From: an uncultured Anaerolineaceae bacterium
GTDB taxonomy: Bacteria; Chloroflexota; Anaerolineae; Promineifilales; Promineifilaceae
Length of the DNA stretch: 11,132 nt
Assembly: GCA_937967805.1 (NCBI GenBank)
Contig: CALBTC010000537.1
Span: 1 to 11,132, forward strand
Reading direction: 5' to 3'
Each line of letters begins with the position of its first letter. Within the stretch, counting starts at the first letter, position 1. A program made the position numbers and the translations under genes. This document shows, one piece after another, positions 1 to 6,269 of the stretch. Under the pieces are notes generated by a model. It did not search any database, was not told the DNA's origin, and saw only the letters and a program-made list of their open reading frames with translations.

Positions 1-67
1 ACCTTTTACTGGACAAAGACAATGCATTTGCATTTGTCAATTGCACAAGTTTCTTTTTAACAAAAGG

Positions 68-73
68 AAGGAG
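68..73 (+). promoter_or_regulatory. Shine-Dalgarno site of the BMP lipoprotein gene
   Basis: AAGGAG lies six bases before the ATG at 80, a strong ribosome-binding site. It decides the start: an in-frame ATG at 41 has no such site and would put 13 extra, partly charged residues before the lipoprotein signal peptide. No convincing promoter is visible in bases 1-67. That stretch holds a small palindrome (AATGC, four bases, GCATT at 21-34), which could be an operator or chance. Confidence 0.8.
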
Positions 74-79
74 AACAAA

Positions 80-1249
80 ATGCAAAAATCAAAGTTTTGG
101 TTGTTAAGTTTGCTGCTCATATTGGCTATGGCTCTCGTAGCCTGCGGCGGTGGTGGCGACGAGCCGGCCGCTGATGAGACGGACACAACCGACACAACTG
201 CTGAAGAAACAGAAGAAATGGCAGAAGAAGAGATGGAAGAGGAAATGGCAGAAGAAGAGATGGAAGAAGAAAGCGCTGAAGGCGATTGCGCCAGCGAAGA
301 GGTCTTCTGTGTCGGTCTGGTTACAGACGTTGGTGAAGTCGATGACAAATCCTTCAACCAATCTGCCTGGGAAGGCGTTCTTCGCGCCGAAGAAGAACTG
401 GGCGCTCAGGTTGACTTCATCGAAACCAGCGACGCCAAAGATTACGGTGCCAACATCGCCTTGTTCGCCGACGCCGGCTATGATGTCATCGTAACCGTAG
501 GGTTTGCTCTGGGTGAAGCCACGCTTGAAGCCGCAGCCACCTACCCGGATATTAACTTCATCGGTGTGGACCAATTCCAGGCTTGGCAGTTTGACGAGGA
601 CGAATCTAACGATGTCCCCAACGTCGCCGGGCTCATCTTCAATGAAGACAAAGCCGGCTTCCTGGCTGGCGCTTTGGCCGGTTTGCTGACCGAAACGAAC
701 ACGATTGCCGCTGTGCTCGGTACCGATCTCGTTCCCCCCGTTGTCGCCTTTAAAGAAGGGTATGAAAACGGCGCGGAATACGTAAACGAAGACGTGACCA
801 TTATCTCCACCTATCATCCCGGTGGTTTGGATGTGGCCTTTACTGACCCCGAATGGGGTGCCAGCACCGCCGCTCAGGCCATTGGCCAGGGCGCAGATGT
901 GATCTTTGGCGCCGGTGGTAAAACCGGTAACGGTGCCCTCATCGAGGTTGCCAGCAACGAAGATGTCTACTGCATCGGTGTCGACACCGACCAGTGGGAA
1001 ACCGTGCCGGAAGCCCATTCCTGCCTAGTTTCCAGCGCCATGAAGCTCATTACCCCGGGTGTCTTTGACCTGATTTCTGCGGCCAATGACGGCAGCTTCC
1101 CGGCCGGCAACTTTGTCGGTGACGTTGGTCTGGCTCCGTTCCATGACTTTGACGCCGTTATTTCTGACGAAATCAAAGCCACGCTGGATGAAATCAACAC
1201 AAGCCTGCAAGATGGTTCCCTTGAGACTGGTTACGTCCCTGGTGGATAA
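80..1249 (+). CDS. nupN: BMP/Med-family nucleoside-binding lipoprotein of an ABC importer
   Basis: This is the extracytoplasmic substrate-binding lipoprotein that delivers ligand, most likely purine or other nucleosides, to the permeases encoded downstream. The 389-residue product starts with a lipoprotein signal peptide (MQKSKFWLLSLLLILAMALVAC). The lipobox is LVAC, with the lipidated cysteine at residue 22. Residues 27-68 are a very acidic, low-complexity tether containing a duplicated nine-residue unit. The Bmp domain follows from about residue 76. It has the family signature DVGEVDDKSFNQSAWEG near residue 83, a glycine-rich GAGGKTGNGAL at 277-287 and GVDTDQW at 300-306. Four cysteines besides the lipidated one (70, 77, 298, 315) could form disulfides. 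The family (PnrA, BmpA, NupN, RnsB) is known to bind nucleosides. The exact ligand here is inferred from the family and the operon, and the gene symbol follows the B. subtilis naming by homology only. Confidence 0.93.
   Translation: MQKSKFWLLSLLLILAMALVACGGGGDEPAADETDTTDTTAEETEEMAEEEMEEEMAEEEMEEESAEGDCASEEVFCVGLVTDVGEVDDKSFNQSAWEGVLRAEEELGAQVDFIETSDAKDYGANIALFADAGYDVIVTVGFALGEATLEAAATYPDINFIGVDQFQAWQFDEDESNDVPNVAGLIFNEDKAGFLAGALAGLLTETNTIAAVLGTDLVPPVVAFKEGYENGAEYVNEDVTIISTYHPGGLDVAFTDPEWGASTAAQAIGQGADVIFGAGGKTGNGALIEVASNEDVYCIGVDTDQWETVPEAHSCLVSSAMKLITPGVFDLISAANDGSFPAGNFVGDVGLAPFHDFDAVISDEIKATLDEINTSLQDGSLETGYVPGG
215..267 (+). repeat. 27-bp tandem duplication in the acidic linker
   Basis: Bases 215-240 and 242-267 are identical 26-base copies separated by one base, giving a period of 27 bp (nine codons). 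They encode the repeated EMAEEEMEE-type segment of the lipoprotein tether. The repeat lies in frame, so gain or loss of a unit would only change linker length. Confidence 0.9.
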
Positions 1250-1280
1250 TCAAACCGGTTGTGTGAATTAGGCTTTTAAG

Positions 1281-1314
1281 AATGTGCGGCGTGCCTGCGG
1301 GCATGTCGCACATT
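1281..1314 (+). terminator. Strong hairpin between binding-protein and permease genes; probable attenuator
   Basis: The arms AATGTGCG (1281-1288) and CGCACATT (1307-1314) pair perfectly. Pairing continues inward, with two G-U wobbles, to a four-base loop TGCG at 1296-1299, for about 15 stacked pairs. Only four T residues (1313-1316) follow, so termination is probably partial. A hairpin after the first gene is common in ABC importer operons. There it stabilises the binding-protein message and limits read-through to the membrane genes. That role is inferred here. Confidence 0.7.
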
Positions 1315-1333
1315 TTGCTATAAGTTTCTGATG

Positions 1334-1396
1334 AAAACCCCCCAAGGGTTTGTACCAATTAAACTTCTCGTTAATAGATATAAACCCTTGGGGTTT
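1334..1396. repeat. Palindromic intergenic repeat, AAACCC...GGGTTT double-hairpin family (copy 1)
   Basis: CCCCAAGGGTTT (1340-1351) and AAACCCTTGGGG (1382-1393) are a perfect 12-bp inverted pair around a 30-base AT-rich interior. Each arm with its flank is also a small palindrome of the form AAACCC-N(3-5)-GGGTTT, so two small hairpins or one long one can form. A second element with the same design lies at 5125-5184. No T-run follows, so it does not look like an ordinary terminator. It ends 34 bases before the start of the first permease gene. Confidence 0.75.
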
Positions 1397-1430
1397 GTCT
1401 ACCCTCTTTTCCACTGCAAAAGGTGGTCGC

Positions 1431-2543
1431 ATGACAAAAGACGCAAGTAACAACGAACAAACCAACAGCGTCATTAACTGGTTGATTCAGCTTTGGCGTG
1501 GGGTGAGCGTGCCGCTAACGGCCGTTCTTCTGGCAGGCATCATCGGTTCCATTATTTTGTGGCTTTCAGACGCCAATCCCTGGGAAGCGTATACTGCCCT
1601 TTATCGAGGTTCCTTCGGCAGCGAAGCCGCCTTTGGCCGTACCCTGGAAAAAGCCACGCCGCTCATCCTGGGTGGCCTGGCGGTTGCTTTTGCTTTCAAG
1701 GCGGGCCTGTTTAACATCGGCGGGCAGGGTCAGCTGCTGATGGGGGCCATTATTGCCGGATACGTAGGCTTTGCCGTTACCGGACTCCCTTTCATTATCC
1801 ACATGCCGCTGGCGCTGCTCATTGGCAGCCTGATGGGCGCCCTGTTTGCCAGCATTGCCGGCGCGCTGCGCACCTACACCGGCGCGCATGAAGTCATCAC
1901 CACCATCATGCTCAACTTCGTGGCCATCAACATCACCGATTATTTAGCCGATGGCCCCTGGAAAGATACGGGCATCGTGGCCCGCACGCCGGCCATTGCT
2001 GAATCGGCCGCCATTCCCATCTGGGGCACGCTGCCCGCCGGCTTTTTTATTGCGGCGCTCATGGCCTTTGCCACCTGGTATCTGCTCTTCCGCACTACGC
2101 TGGGTTATGAAATCCGCACCGTGGGGTTAAATTCCAACGCGGCGCATTACGCCGGTATCAAAGTAGCCCGCATCATCATTTTAACGATGGCCATCAGCGG
2201 CTTTTTGGCCGGCATGGGCGGCGCGATTGAAACGCTGGGTGTGGTCGGCCGTTATCAGCCGGGCTTCAACACGGGTCTGGGCTTTGACGGCATCACCATC
2301 GCCCTGCTGGCCCGCACCAATCCGCTGGGCGTCATTCCGGCTGCGCTGCTGGTGGGGGCCATGCAGGCCGGGTCCAGCCAGATGCAGTTCGATGCCAACG
2401 TGCAGTCCCAGATTATTGATGTGATTCAGGCACTTATTTTGTTCTTTGTTTCGGCCGACATGATTGTGCGCTGGATTATCCGCACCCGCGCCGATGAGGC
2501 CGGCGGCGTGACCATCAGCAGCAGTTGGGGCAGCACAGGCTAG
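1431..2543 (+). CDS. nupP: Nucleoside ABC importer permease, NupP/YufP type
   Basis: This is one of two membrane subunits forming the translocation channel of the importer (BPD_transp_2 family, the branched-chain amino acid/ribose/nucleoside permease fold). The protein has 370 residues. It has a short charged N-terminus, a membrane segment near 27-45, and then the family stretch TPLILGGLAVAFAFKAGLFN and NIGGQGQLLMGA (about 76-106). Cytoplasmic coupling-loop candidates are GAHEVITTIMLNF (151-163) and GYEIRTVGLN (225-234). Several more hydrophobic segments run to residue 351. The start at 1431 is chosen because AGGTGG stands just upstream. A longer reading from 1350 would translate through half of the palindromic repeat. 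The stop is followed after 11 bases by the partner permease. Nucleoside specificity is inferred from the BMP protein in the same operon. Confidence 0.92.
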   Translation: MTKDASNNEQTNSVINWLIQLWRGVSVPLTAVLLAGIIGSIILWLSDANPWEAYTALYRGSFGSEAAFGRTLEKATPLILGGLAVAFAFKAGLFNIGGQGQLLMGAIIAGYVGFAVTGLPFIIHMPLALLIGSLMGALFASIAGALRTYTGAHEVITTIMLNFVAINITDYLADGPWKDTGIVARTPAIAESAAIPIWGTLPAGFFIAALMAFATWYLLFRTTLGYEIRTVGLNSNAAHYAGIKVARIIILTMAISGFLAGMGGAIETLGVVGRYQPGFNTGLGFDGITIALLARTNPLGVIPAALLVGAMQAGSSQMQFDANVQSQIIDVIQALILFFVSADMIVRWIIRTRADEAGGVTISSSWGSTG

Positions 2544-2554
2544 AGGAGATATTC

Positions 2555-3574
2555 ATGGACTCGACAATGACACAAACCAGGAGTAAAGGCTGGTCAATTT
2601 CCTTGCGCTCAATTGGGATTGTGCTGGCGGTAGGCGTGCTGATCGCTATTGTGTATGGTTACATTACGAACCCGGCGGTGACAACGGCCGTTCTCGCCTC
2701 CAGCTTGCGCCAATCCACCCCACTGGTGCTGGGCGCACTGTGCGGCCTCATTGGTGAACGCTCCGGCATTGTCAACATCGGCATTGAGGGCCAGATGTTG
2801 ATGGCCGCTTTTATTGGCTTTTTGGCCAACGTGTACACCGGCAACCTGCTCCTGGCCGTGCTTGCCGGCGTTGGCGCCGGCGCACTGCTGGGGGCCTTTT
2901 TGGGCCTCATGTCCATTGGCCTAAAAATGGACCAGATTATCGGTGGGACGGTGATCAACATTCTGGCCTTGGGCCTGACCAGCTTTTTTTACCAGGCCGG
3001 CCTGACCACCGAAGGAAAATTGCAGCCTATCAGCTTTGGCGCCCTGGCCGACATTCCACTGATTGGTCCGATTTTATTTAACAATCCGCCCATCACCTAC
3101 GCCACCTTGATTTTAGTGGTACTGGTCCATTTTGTGCTGTTTCATACTCGCTGGGGCCTGCGCACCCGCGTCATTGGCGAGCATCCCAGCGCCGCCGACA
3201 CGGTAGGCATCAATGTTCATATGATGCGCTACGTTAACATAACAATAGCTGGGGCCATTGCCGGCCTGGGCGGCGCCTACTTGACGCTGGAGGCGGTTGG
3301 CTCTTTTGAGCGGGCCATGACAAACGGCCGTGGCTTTGTGGCCCTGGCGGTGATGCTTTTTGGTAAACGCACCCCCTTTGGCGCCTGGGGTGCGGCGCTG
3401 CTGTTTGGTTTTGCCACGGCGCTGCAAACGCAGCTCCAATTCGGCGGACAGATCGATATTCCGCACCAATTCATCGGGATGCTGCCTTACGTGCTCACCA
3501 TTTTGGTGCTGGCCGGATTTGTCGGCCGCAGCCGCGACCCGCAGGCGCTGGGCCAACCCTATGAAACAGAATAG
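2555..3574 (+). CDS. nupQ: Nucleoside ABC importer permease, NupQ/YufQ type
   Basis: This is the second channel subunit, in the same permease superfamily as its upstream neighbour but the shorter, distinct partner. It has 339 residues and about eight to ten hydrophobic segments. The diagnostic stretch is STPLVLGALCGLIGERSGIV followed by NIGIEGQMLMAAF (about 54-86). A coupling-loop candidate KMDQIIGGTVIN lies at 124-135, and a second loop GLRTRVIGEHP at 201-211. The start at 2555 follows AGAGGAG (2542-2548), which overlaps the stop codon of the first permease and so points to coupled translation. An upstream in-frame ATG at 2525 lies inside the previous gene and lacks a ribosome site. ATG at 2567 (Met5) is a weaker alternative. 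The gene is followed 18 bases later by the ATPase gene. Confidence 0.92.
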   Translation: MDSTMTQTRSKGWSISLRSIGIVLAVGVLIAIVYGYITNPAVTTAVLASSLRQSTPLVLGALCGLIGERSGIVNIGIEGQMLMAAFIGFLANVYTGNLLLAVLAGVGAGALLGAFLGLMSIGLKMDQIIGGTVINILALGLTSFFYQAGLTTEGKLQPISFGALADIPLIGPILFNNPPITYATLILVVLVHFVLFHTRWGLRTRVIGEHPSAADTVGINVHMMRYVNITIAGAIAGLGGAYLTLEAVGSFERAMTNGRGFVALAVMLFGKRTPFGAWGAALLFGFATALQTQLQFGGQIDIPHQFIGMLPYVLTILVLAGFVGRSRDPQALGQPYETE

Positions 3575-3592
3575 GGCAATTAAGGATCACAC

Positions 3593-5116
3593 ATGAGCGA
3601 AAACACAAACCAGATCGTCCTCCAGGCAAAAGGAATCACCAAGCGCTTTCCCGGTGTGCTGGCCAATGACAGCGTCGATTTAACGCTGCGTCACGGCAAA
3701 ATTTTGGCCCTACTCGGTGAAAACGGCGCGGGCAAAAGCACGCTGATGAACATGCTGTACGGCCTTTATCATCCCGATGAAGGTGAAATCTGGATTAAGG
3801 GAGAAAAAGTAGCGCTAAAAAATCCGCGCGATGCGATTGATCGCGGCGTGGGCATGGTGCACCAACATTTTCAGCTGGTGCCGGTGATGACGGTGACGGA
3901 AAACGTGATGCTGGGGTCGGAGGTGACGCGCAACGGCCGTCTCGATATGCGCACTGCCCAAAAGCGAGTGTTAGAACTGTCCCAGCAGTACGGACTCAAG
4001 GTCGATCCCACAGCCATCGTGGAAGATTTACCCGTCGGCACACAGCAGCGGGTGGAGATTGTGAAGGCCCTGTACCGCCACGCCGACATTTTGATTCTGG
4101 ACGAGCCAACGGCCGTTCTCACCCCCCAGGAAGCCACCGAACTGTTCCGCATCATGCGCGAGCTCACCGAGCGTGGCGTCTCCATCATCTTTATTACCCA
4201 CAAGCTCAAAGAAGTACTGGCCATCGCCGACGATATTGCCGTGCTGCGCGGCGGCCGCATGGTGGGCACGGCCGATCCCAAAACGGCCACCCAGGCCACC
4301 CTGGCTGAATTAATGGTGGGCCGAAAAGTAATTTTGCAGGTGGAAAAAGATGAACCGCAGCCCAAAGAGGTCGTCTTGAGCGTGCGGGATTTACATGTTT
4401 TGGATGATCGGGGGCATACGGCCGTCGAAGGCGTCGATCTGGAAGTACGTGCCGGCGAAATTGTAGGCATCGCCGGGGTGCAGGGAAACGGACAGCGCGA
4501 ACTCGTCGAAGCCCTTACCGGCCTGCGGCCTGTTGCCGGAGGCAGCATCACCATTACTGGGCAGGACAGCACTCATTTTTCGCCGCGGAAGGTAACCGAA
4601 TTAGGCGTGGCTCACATCCCGGAAGATCGGGAAAAGCACGGGCTGGTCATGGCCTACACCGTGGCCGACAACATGGTGCTGAACAATTATTACCAGAAGC
4701 CGTATGCCAGTGGCCCAGTGATGCACCAAGAAGCGATTGACGCGCACGGCACGGAGTTGGTAAAGGAATTCGACGTGCGCACGCCCGGCATTCATACGGC
4801 GACCCGTACCCTTTCCGGAGGAAACAAGCAAAAAGTGATCGTGGCCCGCGAATTTTCTCGCCCGATCAAGCTGCTCATCGCCGCCCAACCCACGCGGGGC
4901 ATTGATGTCGGTTCCATCGAATTCATCCACAACCAGATTGTGGCCCAGCGCGACCGGGGCATTGCTGTGTTGGTGGTTTCTGCGGAATTGGACGAAATTT
5001 TGGGATTGGCCGATCGGGTAGCGGTGATGTTCGACGGCCGTATCGTCAAAACCTTACCCATCGCCGAAGCCACCCGCGAGCGCATCGGCCTGCTCATGGC
5101 CGGTTCCGAAGAATAG
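3593..5116 (+). CDS. nupO: Nucleoside ABC importer ATPase with two fused ABC domains, NupO/RnsA type
   Basis: This cytoplasmic ATPase powers the importer. It has 507 residues, the usual length for the double-domain sugar/nucleoside class. Domain 1 (about 8-250) is complete: Walker A GENGAGKST (42-50, Lys48), Q-loop Gln91 in HQHFQL, a signature variant LPVGTQQRVEI (146-156), Walker B ILILDEPT with Asp170 and Glu171, and switch His203. Domain 2 (about 260-505) has no true Walker A; GVQGNGQREL at 295-304 lacks GK[ST]. Its signature LSGGNKQK (407-414) is intact, but the Walker B end reads IAAQPTRG, so both acidic residues are replaced. Such asymmetry is typical of this family and implies one fully active ATP site. 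The start at 3593 follows AAGGA at 3582-3586. The gene closes the transporter operon. Its stop is followed by a palindromic repeat. Confidence 0.95.
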   Translation: MSENTNQIVLQAKGITKRFPGVLANDSVDLTLRHGKILALLGENGAGKSTLMNMLYGLYHPDEGEIWIKGEKVALKNPRDAIDRGVGMVHQHFQLVPVMTVTENVMLGSEVTRNGRLDMRTAQKRVLELSQQYGLKVDPTAIVEDLPVGTQQRVEIVKALYRHADILILDEPTAVLTPQEATELFRIMRELTERGVSIIFITHKLKEVLAIADDIAVLRGGRMVGTADPKTATQATLAELMVGRKVILQVEKDEPQPKEVVLSVRDLHVLDDRGHTAVEGVDLEVRAGEIVGIAGVQGNGQRELVEALTGLRPVAGGSITITGQDSTHFSPRKVTELGVAHIPEDREKHGLVMAYTVADNMVLNNYYQKPYASGPVMHQEAIDAHGTELVKEFDVRTPGIHTATRTLSGGNKQKVIVAREFSRPIKLLIAAQPTRGIDVGSIEFIHNQIVAQRDRGIAVLVVSAELDEILGLADRVAVMFDGRIVKTLPIAEATRERIGLLMAGSEE

Positions 5117-5124
5117 ACCTCTAC

Positions 5125-5184
5125 AGACCCTAAGGGTTTGGCCTGTTACATTTAACAACTAGCAAATCCAAACCCTTAGGGTCT
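5125..5184. repeat. Palindromic intergenic repeat, AAACCC...GGGTTT family (copy 2)
   Basis: AGACCCTAAGGGTTTGG (5125-5141) and CCAAACCCTTAGGGTCT (5168-5184) are a perfect 17-bp inverted repeat around a 26-base AT-rich interior. Each arm is itself a near-palindrome around AAACCC/GGGTTT. Size and layout match the element at 1334-1396, so they look like two members of one dispersed family. The element fills most of the gap between the ATPase stop and the pheA start. It could fold in RNA as a read-through barrier, but it has no U-tract. Confidence 0.8.
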
Positions 5185-5201
5185 AAACTTGCGATACTAT
5201 C

Positions 5202-6041
5202 ATGACCGAAACCCAACCCATTGTCGCTTTCCAGGGCGAACCCGGCGCCTATTCCGAGCAGGCCGTGCGTGAGCATTTTGGCACCGAAACAGCCACCCTG
5301 CCCTGCCGCACCTTCACCGAGATGTTTGACGCCGTGCACAACGGCCGTGCCAGCCAAATTATGCTGCCCGTGGAAAATTCGCTGGCCGGTATGGTCATCC
5401 CTGCCTACGACATGCTTGTTGACCACGATCTGCGCGTGCAGGCAGAAGTCATCGTGCGGGTGGAACACTGTCTGATGGCTCCCGCCAGCACGCAGCTTAG
5501 CGACATCACCCATGTGATGTCCCATCACCAGGCGTTGGCCCAATGCGAGAACAACATCCGCCGCCTCGGTCTTATTCCTGTCGATCATTACGATACGGCC
5601 GGCGCCGCCCGCGATCTGGCCAACAACCCCCAGGCAGGCATGGCGGCCATCGCCAGCACCCTGGCCGCAGAAACGTACAATCTGGAAATTTTGGCCCACA
5701 ACTTTGAAGATATGGATTTCAACTTCACCCGCTTTTTTGTGCTGGGCAAGCTGGACCCACCCCGGCAAGAACCATGTAAAACCTCCATCATCTTCACCAC
5801 GCGGCACGTCCCCGGCGCCCTGTACACCGTGCTGGGCGAACTGGCCGATCGCGGCATCAACCTCACCAAAATCGAATCCCGTCCCCGGCGCAACCGCCCC
5901 TGGCATTACCGCTTCTTTGTTGATTTTGAAGGGCACGAGGATGACGAATCCGTGCAGGAAGCGATGCTGGGCATCCTGAAACAATCCTCTTTTTTGCAGG
6001 TGCTTGGCTCCTACCCCATGGCCAAAATGCCCACGCAATAA
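5202..6041 (+). CDS. pheA: Prephenate dehydratase (PDT catalytic domain plus ACT domain)
   Basis: The enzyme converts prephenate to phenylpyruvate with loss of water and CO2, the committed step to phenylalanine, in the cytoplasm. It has 279 residues, the normal length for a monofunctional bacterial enzyme with no chorismate mutase domain. The PDT part shows IVAFQGEPGAYSEQA (7-21), PVENSLAG (56-63), SHHQALAQC (107-115, usually SHPQAL) and DTAGAA (131-136). The catalytic TRF is at 176-178 in NFTRFFVLG. The regulatory ACT domain begins at about 191 (KTSIIF). It contains GALY (205-208) and ESRP (225-228), the motifs linked to phenylalanine feedback inhibition. The start is firm: an in-frame stop lies at 5184-5186 with no alternative start between. 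No Shine-Dalgarno sequence precedes it. A weak -10-like GATACT at 5193-5198 allows an almost leaderless transcript, which is speculative. Confidence 0.96.
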   Translation: MTETQPIVAFQGEPGAYSEQAVREHFGTETATLPCRTFTEMFDAVHNGRASQIMLPVENSLAGMVIPAYDMLVDHDLRVQAEVIVRVEHCLMAPASTQLSDITHVMSHHQALAQCENNIRRLGLIPVDHYDTAGAARDLANNPQAGMAAIASTLAAETYNLEILAHNFEDMDFNFTRFFVLGKLDPPRQEPCKTSIIFTTRHVPGALYTVLGELADRGINLTKIESRPRRNRPWHYRFFVDFEGHEDDESVQEAMLGILKQSSFLQVLGSYPMAKMPTQ

Positions 6042-6055
6042 CCCTTAATTGCAAA

Positions 6056-6156
6056 TTGTCATTCTGAACGCAGTGAAGAATCCCACCGGAGATACTCTTT
6101 CAAAGGCCTTGTCCGCAATGGGTAAGGTTTAGAGTTCAAGGCGTTCAGCATGACAA
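6056..6156. repeat. MITE-like element with TTGTCATTCTGAACGC terminal inverted repeats
   Basis: TTGTCATTCTGAACGC (6056-6071) and GCGTTCAGCATGACAA (6141-6156) match as inverted ends at 15 of 16 positions. They bound a 101-bp element with no coding potential. The left end continues as AGTGAAGAATCC, and from memory this whole motif resembles a short intergenic repeat seen in many unrelated bacterial genomes. It lies 14 bases after the pheA stop, between convergent genes. No clear target-site duplication is evident. Confidence 0.7.
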
Positions 6157-6192
6157 CTATTGGATCGTTGTAATTATGCAGCTTCTCTGGCT

Positions 6193-6245
6193 GTGGCCGG
6201 TGTCCTCACCGTGCCACCCGGCGGCTCGGTCTGAAGACCGGCCGC
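6193..6245. repeat. Inverted pair of REP-like hairpins (BIME-like)
   Basis: Two adjacent hairpins are separated by three bases. The first (6193-6217) pairs GTGGC with GCCAC and CGGTG with CACCG around the loop TCCT, with T6212 bulged. The second (6221-6245) pairs GCGGC with GCCGC and CGGTC with GACCG around TGAA, with T6226 bulged. Reversed and complemented, the second aligns with the first at 18 of 25 positions. Two of its stem differences are compensated on the opposite arm. The unit lies between convergent genes, 24 bases beyond the stop of the glycosyltransferase gene, and may act as a two-way transcription end. Confidence 0.75.
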
Positions 6246-6269
6246 AGCACCTGTATAAATACGGTTCGT

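Noticed and set aside
104..1018. 304-codon open frame on the minus strand opposite the BMP lipoprotein gene
   Set aside because: It is a shadow of the plus-strand gene. Its product is low in recognisable motifs, with a phenylalanine/histidine-rich run that merely mirrors the acidic linker, and the plus-strand frame has clear family signatures.
1336..1396. Palindromic repeat as a standard rho-independent terminator
   Set aside because: No T-tract follows either strand's arm, and the 30-base interior is much longer than a terminator loop.
1350..1430. 27-residue N-terminal extension of the first permease
   Set aside because: It would be translated from the palindromic repeat and has no ribosome-binding site, whereas ATG 1431 has AGGTGG upstream.
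3871..4572. 233-codon minus-strand open frame opposite the ATPase gene
   Set aside because: The serine/arginine-rich composition is typical of an antisense reading of a GC-rich gene, and the plus strand has intact ABC motifs.
5130..6038. 302-codon open frame on the minus strand opposite pheA
   Set aside because: It covers almost exactly pheA, whose catalytic and ACT motifs are complete. The antisense product shows no family resemblance and would also have to run through the palindromic repeat.
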